Shown here piece after piece: positions 60,072-64,000 of a stretch of DNA of 64,000 bases. Source of the stretch: Mesorhizobium terrae (GTDB taxonomy: Bacteria > Pseudomonadota > Alphaproteobacteria > Rhizobiales > Rhizobiaceae); assembly GCF_008727715.1 (NCBI RefSeq), contig NZ_CP044218.1, positions 3,365,501-3,429,500 of the forward strand, read 5' to 3'. The first letter of the stretch is position 1, and every line of letters starts with the position of its first letter. The translations under genes and the position numbers were made by a program. Under the pieces are notes generated by a model. The model worked only from the letters and a program-made list of their open reading frames with translations, searched no databases and was not told the DNA's origin.

Positions 60072-61007
60072 CTATTTAGTGCCGGCCAGCGGCCTTTCGT
60101 CGAGCACGGCATGGCGGAAGCGGAACAGCTTGGCCGGACGACCGCCGGTGTCGGAGGACATCTGGCCGGTCTCCTCGACGAGATCCTGTTGTTCGATCAG
60201 ACGGCGGAAATTCTGCTTGTGCACGGTGACGCCCGCCAATGCCTCGACCGCCCGCTGCAATTGCAGCAGCGTGAACGCCGGTGGCATCAGTTCGAAGACG
60301 ACGGGCCGGTATTTGATCTTGGTGCGCAGCCTGGCAATGCCGGTCGCGAGGATGCGGCGGTTGTCGCCTTGCATGACTCGTCCCGGCACAAGGTGGGCAC
60401 GGCTGGGGCTGCTTCGACGCGCGGCTTCTTCGACAAGCCCCGCCTCGTAGAGCAACTCATAGCGTTGCAGGATCAATTCCTCGTTCCAGGGCTGGCCTTG
60501 GAGACCAAAAGCGATCGCCGCGCGCCGAAGGCGCTTTTCCTCAAATTCGCCGATGCCGGTCCATCGCTGGAGCGCCGGTTCGATGAGGTCGGCGATAAGC
60601 TGTGGCGCACCGTAGCGATGATCTTCCCAAGGAAAGAATTCGTACCAGCTACGCCAGCTGCCGGATGTGGTGGCGTGGGGCTGCTCCTCGTGGGTCAGGC
60701 CAAGATAGCTGATCGAGATCACCCGGTGACCGGGCTCGTCCGTGCCGCGGTCACGGTCGGCGAAGGTGTAGAGCTGTTCGATGTAGCCCAGCGGCCGGCC
60801 GGTCTGCTGTTCCACCCAGTCGCGCAATCCGGCTTGCAGCGAACGGTGGCTGGATTCGAGGGGACCGGAGGGGAGGGAGGCCGCATCGCCGATCGTCAGG
60901 ACGAGCGGATTGCCACCGCCAGCAGCAACCAGGACGGCCGTGAGGTCAACCTGCACCGCATGGTTTCTGTCCACCTGGATTGACTTGTCGAAGCTGCTGT
61001 TCTGCAT
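60072..61007 (-). CDS. nadQ: NAD-biosynthesis transcriptional regulator, Nudix-related (NadQ-type)
   Basis: A 311-residue protein with a Nudix-like N-terminal domain (VDLTAVLVAAGGGNPLVLTI, ISISYLGLTHEEQPHATTSG) but no complete Nudix box, and a C-terminal winged helix (TLLQLQRAVEALAGVTVHKQ, NFRRLIEQQDLVEETGQMSS). This architecture belongs to the NrtR/NadQ group that represses NAD genes. It lies directly upstream of nadABC on the same strand, and matching palindromes fill the gap, supporting control of nadA. The start ATG 61007 is chosen; the frame is open to 61046. The exact name is from memory of the rhizobial regulators. Confidence 0.88.
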   Translation of the reverse strand: MQNSSFDKSIQVDRNHAVQVDLTAVLVAAGGGNPLVLTIGDAASLPSGPLESSHRSLQAGLRDWVEQQTGRPLGYIEQLYTFADRDRGTDEPGHRVISISYLGLTHEEQPHATTSGSWRSWYEFFPWEDHRYGAPQLIADLIEPALQRWTGIGEFEEKRLRRAAIAFGLQGQPWNEELILQRYELLYEAGLVEEAARRSSPSRAHLVPGRVMQGDNRRILATGIARLRTKIKYRPVVFELMPPAFTLLQLQRAVEALAGVTVHKQNFRRLIEQQDLVEETGQMSSDTGGRPAKLFRFRHAVLDERPLAGTK

Positions 61008-61614
61008 ATGCCCATTGGTCTCGAAAGAGTTCCATCCGCCTTGCAAAACGTTGCCAGCAGTGCCTTACCCTCGCCAGTAAACACAAAGCGGCTGCGACAT
61101 CCATCCCCGCGAATTTGCAAATGGCCGAAGCCGTTCGGTCAGACACTTTTCACTCGTCCTCTCAACATTTGTGTTGGAAGATTGCCCTGGCATTGACTTG
61201 CCAACACCATCGAGACCGAGTTTTGCCGTCCAACACCGCTCGAGCAACCCGGCATGTCTTTCAATCTTACCAAGATCATGACTTCGGGCGGATCAGGGTG
61301 CTGCTATCGAGAGCAAGCGGATGAAGCTGGCCATTTCATCAGGCGCTCGGCGCGGATGAAGACGACCTCCGTGCGGCCGAGGACGGGCGCATCTCGATCG
61401 CGCTCGGTGAGATGCCGAGCGGCAGGCGAAACCGCGAACCGGTCGGCTTTGAAGCGCGGGGTCATATTGAATTTAACGCGGCCCAATCGATCCGGACAGG
61501 CAATCACCGAAGCTTCACCGGGGCAGTCGTTGAGCCTGCCAGTAGAACGGGAAGCAAGGCTGTCGGCGTTGGAAGGGCTCGGATTCCGGCCGTATCCGTC
61601 TTCTGCTCCCACGG
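61008..61614. other. Degenerate region between the NAD regulator and a small HTH gene
   Basis: About 600 bases with no intact gene. It contains a readable remnant of a nirD 3' end (61343-61421). Other open frames lack motifs. The remnant indicates that this stretch once held, or received, part of a second nitrite-reductase locus. Confidence 0.6.
61343..61421 (+). pseudogene. nirD C-terminal remnant
   Basis: In one plus-strand frame the sequence reads ALGADEDDLRAAEDGRISIALGE split around a small deletion; intact NirD in this window reads KALGADEGSVKTIPVRVEDGRISIALGE in overlapping pieces (ALGADE, then EDGRISIALGE). The DNA words differ at many third positions, so it is a diverged copy rather than a recent duplication. 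No Rieske ligands are left. Confidence 0.6.
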
Positions 61615-61842
61615 TTATTGCGCGCTAAACCGCTTCCCCTTCAGCCCCTTGGGCTTCATGCCGTCCGCGGTTTCCATAAATTGAGCCACAGTATCGATCC
61701 ATGCCGCCGTCTTTGGCGGGATCTCTGCTTCTTCCGTCAGCCACGCCTCGACCAAAGACACGTCGCAGCCTAACGCTTCCGCCAAAGTTTCCGGTGACCA
61801 GCGCATGATGGTCAGGCATTCTTCGAGACGCTCAGGTGTCAT
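61615..61842 (-). CDS. Small helix-turn-helix-like protein, function unknown
   Basis: A 75-residue protein with a helix-turn-helix-like core (ERLEECLTIMRWSPETLAEA, LGCDVSLVEAWLTEEAEIPP) as in XRE-type DNA-binding folds, followed by TAAWIDTVAQFMETADGMKP. Similar short proteins occur in rhizobia, without a known role. ATG 61842. Just upstream, on the same strand, is an open stretch encoding DIDTAFRDLMEYLNRVYSAQ that ends at its start but has no start codon of its own. Confidence 0.7.
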   Translation of the reverse strand: MTPERLEECLTIMRWSPETLAEALGCDVSLVEAWLTEEAEIPPKTAAWIDTVAQFMETADGMKPKGLKGKRFSAQ

Positions 61843-62174
61843 GGATCATCTTGCTCGCTGCTGTGCGCTGTAGACGCGATTGAGATATTCCATCAGGTCG
61901 CGGAATGCCGTGTCGATGTCAATCTGCGTGGGATCTTTTCGCAGTCGCCGTATGGCGCGGCTGAAGAGGGGCGACTGCCTCTCGGCTGTTCTTCAGCCTG
62001 TTTCTTCGCGATGTTTGTTGGACGCAAAAAAGGGTTCGGCCGGCAAATCTCTCGCTGGTGCACGATCTATCTCGTGAACTTCCGGTGAACGGCGCCTTCA
62101 GCATCGGTTCCGAACGCTCTCGCTACAAAGGAGCCGTTCAACCGCGGTCCAGTCCGCACTGAAGGAGGTTCACA
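61843..62174. other. Region upstream of the curli genes, with a broken open frame
   Basis: About 330 bases. On the minus strand, an open stretch ending near 61850 (DPTQIDIDTAFRDLMEYLNR) looks protein-like but begins after a stop with no usable start, so it may be a gene fragment. The right part, to 62174, should hold the curlin promoter; AAGGAGG precedes the curlin ATG. Confidence 0.45.
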
Positions 62175-62612
62175 ATGATCCGCACATCCATCGTAGGTGC
62201 CGTAGTTGCCGTTGTCGTTGGTGCCGGTGTTACCGCCCCAGCCTTCGCCAATGACGTGCGCATCGAACAATTTGGCTGGCACAACTCCGCCGGAGGCGTG
62301 CAGAATGGCCATAAGAACCGTGTCCGCTTCTATCAGGACGGTCAATACAACACCGCCATCGGCCAGCAATACGGACACCGCAACCTGTCCGCGATCGGAC
62401 AGGAAGGAGACGGCAATTACGGTGCCACCTATCAATACGGCAATCGTAACCAGGCTGGCATCGGCCAGTTTGGCTCGGACCACACCGCGATATTGACGCA
62501 GGATGGCAACGGCAATGTCGCCGCTGGCGTCCAGGTCGGGCATGGCTGCAGCGCGGATGTCAACCAGGGTGGCAGCGGCAATGTCGCGGCTTTCGTTCAG
62601 GCCTGTCCTTGA
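62175..62612 (+). CDS. Curlin-repeat protein (CsgA/CsgB-like major or minor subunit)
   Basis: A 145-residue secreted amyloid subunit. A signal peptide (MIRTSIVGAVVAVVVGAGVT, cleavage after APAFA) is followed by five to six curlin repeats with the Q-x-G-x-x-N/x-x-x-x-Q pattern: IEQFGWHNSAGGVQNGHKN, YQDGQYNTAIGQQYGHRN, IGQEGDGNYGATYQYGNRN, IGQFGSDHTAILTQDGNGN. Cysteines near the end (GHGCSADV, QACP) are unusual for curlins. AAGGAGGTTCACA precedes the ATG. It precedes csgH and is secreted by a CsgG pore, not seen in this window. Confidence 0.9.
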   Translation: MIRTSIVGAVVAVVVGAGVTAPAFANDVRIEQFGWHNSAGGVQNGHKNRVRFYQDGQYNTAIGQQYGHRNLSAIGQEGDGNYGATYQYGNRNQAGIGQFGSDHTAILTQDGNGNVAAGVQVGHGCSADVNQGGSGNVAAFVQACP

Positions 62613-62670
62613 TCCACAAGACAGGGCGGATCAGGCTCCCGGCTTTTCTCCGTCAAACAGGAGATGATTC

Positions 62671-63075
62671 ATGGCTAACACCGACAGACGAATTCCGACC
62701 GTTGCCGCAATCGCATTCGCAGGATTGGTCGCCGTGGGTGCAAGCGGCGCCTTTGCCGACAAGGACAATTCTGCCTCCGGCCCGCTACGCTGCGAGATCC
62801 GGGGCAGGGTTCAAGGCAACACGATCTTTATCGAACCCGTCGTGCGCTCCGATGAAGGCGTGAGCGGCAGCTACAGCATCACTGTATCCGGAGGAGGGGC
62901 TGGCGGCTCCTCCAACATCAGGCAGGGCGGTGAGTTCACCGCCCTGCCTGGACATCCCACCGCGCTCGGCCAGATCAGCCTTAGCGCCGCCGATGCCTCC
63001 TATGACGTGAAGCTCAAGGTGGCGGCTGCAGGGACAAGCGCCACCTGCACCAAGCAGGTGCCGAGCGAAATCTGA
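62671..63075 (+). CDS. csgH: CsgH, periplasmic curli chaperone/inhibitor
   Basis: A 134-residue exported protein with a signal peptide (PTVAAIAFAGLVAVGASGAF) and a beta-sandwich-like mature domain with paired cysteines (LRCEIRGRVQGNTIFIEPVV, SGSYSITVSGGGAGGSSNIR, AAAGTSATCTKQVPSEI). CsgH, found in alphaproteobacteria, keeps CsgA from forming amyloid in the periplasm. It lies between the two curlin genes. ATG 62671 has CAGGAGATGATTC upstream; a terminator follows the stop. Confidence 0.88.
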   Translation: MANTDRRIPTVAAIAFAGLVAVGASGAFADKDNSASGPLRCEIRGRVQGNTIFIEPVVRSDEGVSGSYSITVSGGGAGGSSNIRQGGEFTALPGHPTALGQISLSAADASYDVKLKVAAAGTSATCTKQVPSEI

Positions 63076-63103
63076 GCTTCATTTTCAAAAATAGTCGGAT
63101 ACG

Positions 63104-63132
63104 CGCCCCGGATCGTCCGGGGCGTTTCTTTT
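63104..63132 (+). terminator. Intrinsic terminator after csgH
   Basis: Perfect 9-bp stem CGCCCCGGA / TCCGGGGCG with a TCG loop, followed by TTTCTTTT. Confidence 0.9.
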
Positions 63133-63205
63133 CCCTCGCCAGCCTGGTGCTGAACGATGGCTGAACACGTCCTTCCGGCCCGGTTCAGTATGGTCATGCG
63201 AGAGT

Positions 63206-63281
63206 TCGGCATTCCCTGGCGAATACCCAAAAAGGAGAGTTCATCGGCATTCCCTGGCGAATACCCAAAAAGGAGAGTTCA
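63206..63281 (+). repeat. Exact 38-bp tandem duplication carrying the ribosome-binding site
   Basis: Bases 63206-63243 and 63244-63281 are identical over all 38 positions and directly adjacent. Each copy contains AAAAAGGAGAGTTCA, so the Shine-Dalgarno of the following curlin gene is present twice, the second at functional distance from ATG 63283. Confidence 0.95.
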
Positions 63282-63282
63282 G

Positions 63283-63699
63283 ATGAACGCCAAAGCTGCC
63301 AATGTCCTGCGCACTGTTGCCGCTGCCGTCATGTTGGGACCACTGGTGCTTTCCAGCCCCGCCGTGGCGGGTGGCTCGATTGCCTTCTACCTTTCACCCC
63401 AGAATGGCGATGATGCCCAGATGATGGACCTCGGTCTGAGAGCCTATGCGCTCTATAACGGCCTGCGCCACGGCGCGAACGTCCGTCAGCACGGCCACGG
63501 CAACAATGCCGGGATCGGCCAGAACGGAGGCGGCAATCTCGGCATCGTCGATCAGCAGGGCGACAGCCATTCCGCTACCCTGCAGCAGAACGGCAACGGC
63601 AATTCATACGGTGTCTTCCAGTTCGGTCGGAACACCGACGCGGAAGTCGTACAGAACGGTCAAGGCCAGAGTGGCGCGGCGCTGTTGTTTGGTTGGTGA
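63283..63699 (+). CDS. Second curlin-repeat protein (CsgB/CsgA-like)
   Basis: A 138-residue secreted protein: a signal peptide (VLRTVAAAVMLGPLVLSSPA) followed by curlin repeats VRQHGHGNNAGIGQNGGGN, IVDQQGDSHSATLQQNGNGN, YGVFQFGRNTDAEVVQNGQG and a hydrophobic C-terminus (SGAALLFGW). The less regular first part and odd end resemble a nucleator/minor subunit (CsgB) more than CsgA, but this cannot be decided by eye. ATG 63283, preceded by a duplicated 38-base leader. Confidence 0.88.
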   Translation: MNAKAANVLRTVAAAVMLGPLVLSSPAVAGGSIAFYLSPQNGDDAQMMDLGLRAYALYNGLRHGANVRQHGHGNNAGIGQNGGGNLGIVDQQGDSHSATLQQNGNGNSYGVFQFGRNTDAEVVQNGQGQSGAALLFGW

Positions 63700-64000
63700 T
63701 AAAGCCGCGGTTTGCGAAAAAGCCCCTCCGCGTTGATGGTGAACTCTCTCAAGATGAAAATGACGCGCAAGCACCTGGGTGTCTCGCGAGCAGCCCTTCT
63801 TCAGAACCAGCAAGGACGCGATTCAAGACGACGAATTGGTGCCAAGCGCAACAACGCAGGCCCCATATCGCCCCTAAGCGCCAGTTTCATCTTGGTCCGA
63901 CGCAGATATTCGCCGGCAACGCGTTGTTGTCCCCGTGTCGAACGTGGCTAGCGAACGGATTTTAGGAACGCGCCGAGGCGGGGGCTGCGCGGCTGGCGCA
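63700..64000. other. Right end of window, no assignable gene
   Basis: About 300 bases. Short open frames such as one from 63712 (basic, no motifs) are not convincing. Further curli genes (csgE, csgF, csgG) may lie beyond the edge but none is visible. Confidence 0.4.

Noticed and set aside
61850..61965. Minus-strand gene ending in FRDLMEYLNRVYSAQQRAR
   Set aside because: The stretch looks protein-like but begins after a stop and has no usable start codon, so it is not called as a gene; it is noted as a probable fragment.
63206..63281. 38-bp direct repeats as a CRISPR start
   Set aside because: The units touch with no spacer and carry the ribosome-binding site of a curlin gene; there are only two and no cas genes.
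63712..63951. 79-codon plus-strand frame at the right edge
   Set aside because: Basic, low-information sequence without motif; no Shine-Dalgarno at a suitable distance.

Overview
The window looks like chromosomal DNA of an alphaproteobacterium of the order Hyphomicrobiales, most probably Mesorhizobium or a close relative. This is inferred from high G+C, the dnaG-rpoD order, a CsgH-type curli gene set, a rhizobial-type NAD regulator beside nadABC, and several small families common in rhizobia (DUF2061, DUF930, HlyU, DUF333). No rRNA, CRISPR array, prophage or intact insertion sequence was found.

Layout. 1-8.4 kb is housekeeping: an MFS exporter cut by the left edge, a DUF2061 protein, a Na/Pi cotransporter with a PhoU-like tail, an RcnB-like exported protein, then dnaG and rpoD with a clear terminator. 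8.5-29.6 kb is a mosaic of small units. It holds an inverse-autotransporter-like barrel fused to a beta-helix, a DUF930/TonB-like protein, a lactonase-like metallo-hydrolase, and an AraC/LysE pair. It also holds PadR, AzoR/LysR and TetR/VOC units with visible operators, an arginase-like enzyme, and a serine protease divergent from a catalytically dead paralogue. VapBC, an SDR, a repeat-rich OmpA protein and a CAU-anticodon tRNA complete the stretch.

30.0-36.8 kb (mostly minus strand) is an amino-acid or amine catabolic unit. It consists of a GlxA/AraC-type regulator divergent from a polar amino-acid ABC transporter, a fused class-I amidotransferase/RidA protein and a DadA-like FAD oxidase. 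A decayed IS481-family transposase separates it from the nitrate assimilation locus (37.2-46.2 kb), nasT-nasS then narK-nirB-nirD-nasA. Between nasS and narK lie a sigma-54 promoter, two hexaloop hairpins of the ANTAR-target type and an intrinsic terminator. Together they form a nearly complete NasST antitermination switch.

46.3-53.7 kb is a YtfQ-YtfR-YtfT-YjfF type sugar ABC transporter translationally coupled to an IlvD-family sugar-acid dehydratase, divergent from a LysR regulator. After about 0.9 kb of unassignable sequence come recQ, then nadA-nadB-nadC with a Nudix-related NAD regulator and two matching palindromic operators. The right end has a nirD-like remnant, a small HTH protein, and a curli cluster of two curlin-repeat proteins flanking CsgH. 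One curlin gene has an exact 38-bp tandem duplication of its leader and ribosome-binding site.

The least conventional items are the amidotransferase-RidA fusion operon, the NasST RNA switch, the protease/pseudoprotease pair, and the inverse-autotransporter beta-helix protein. Functions are read from sequence and remembered family features only; no database search was run.
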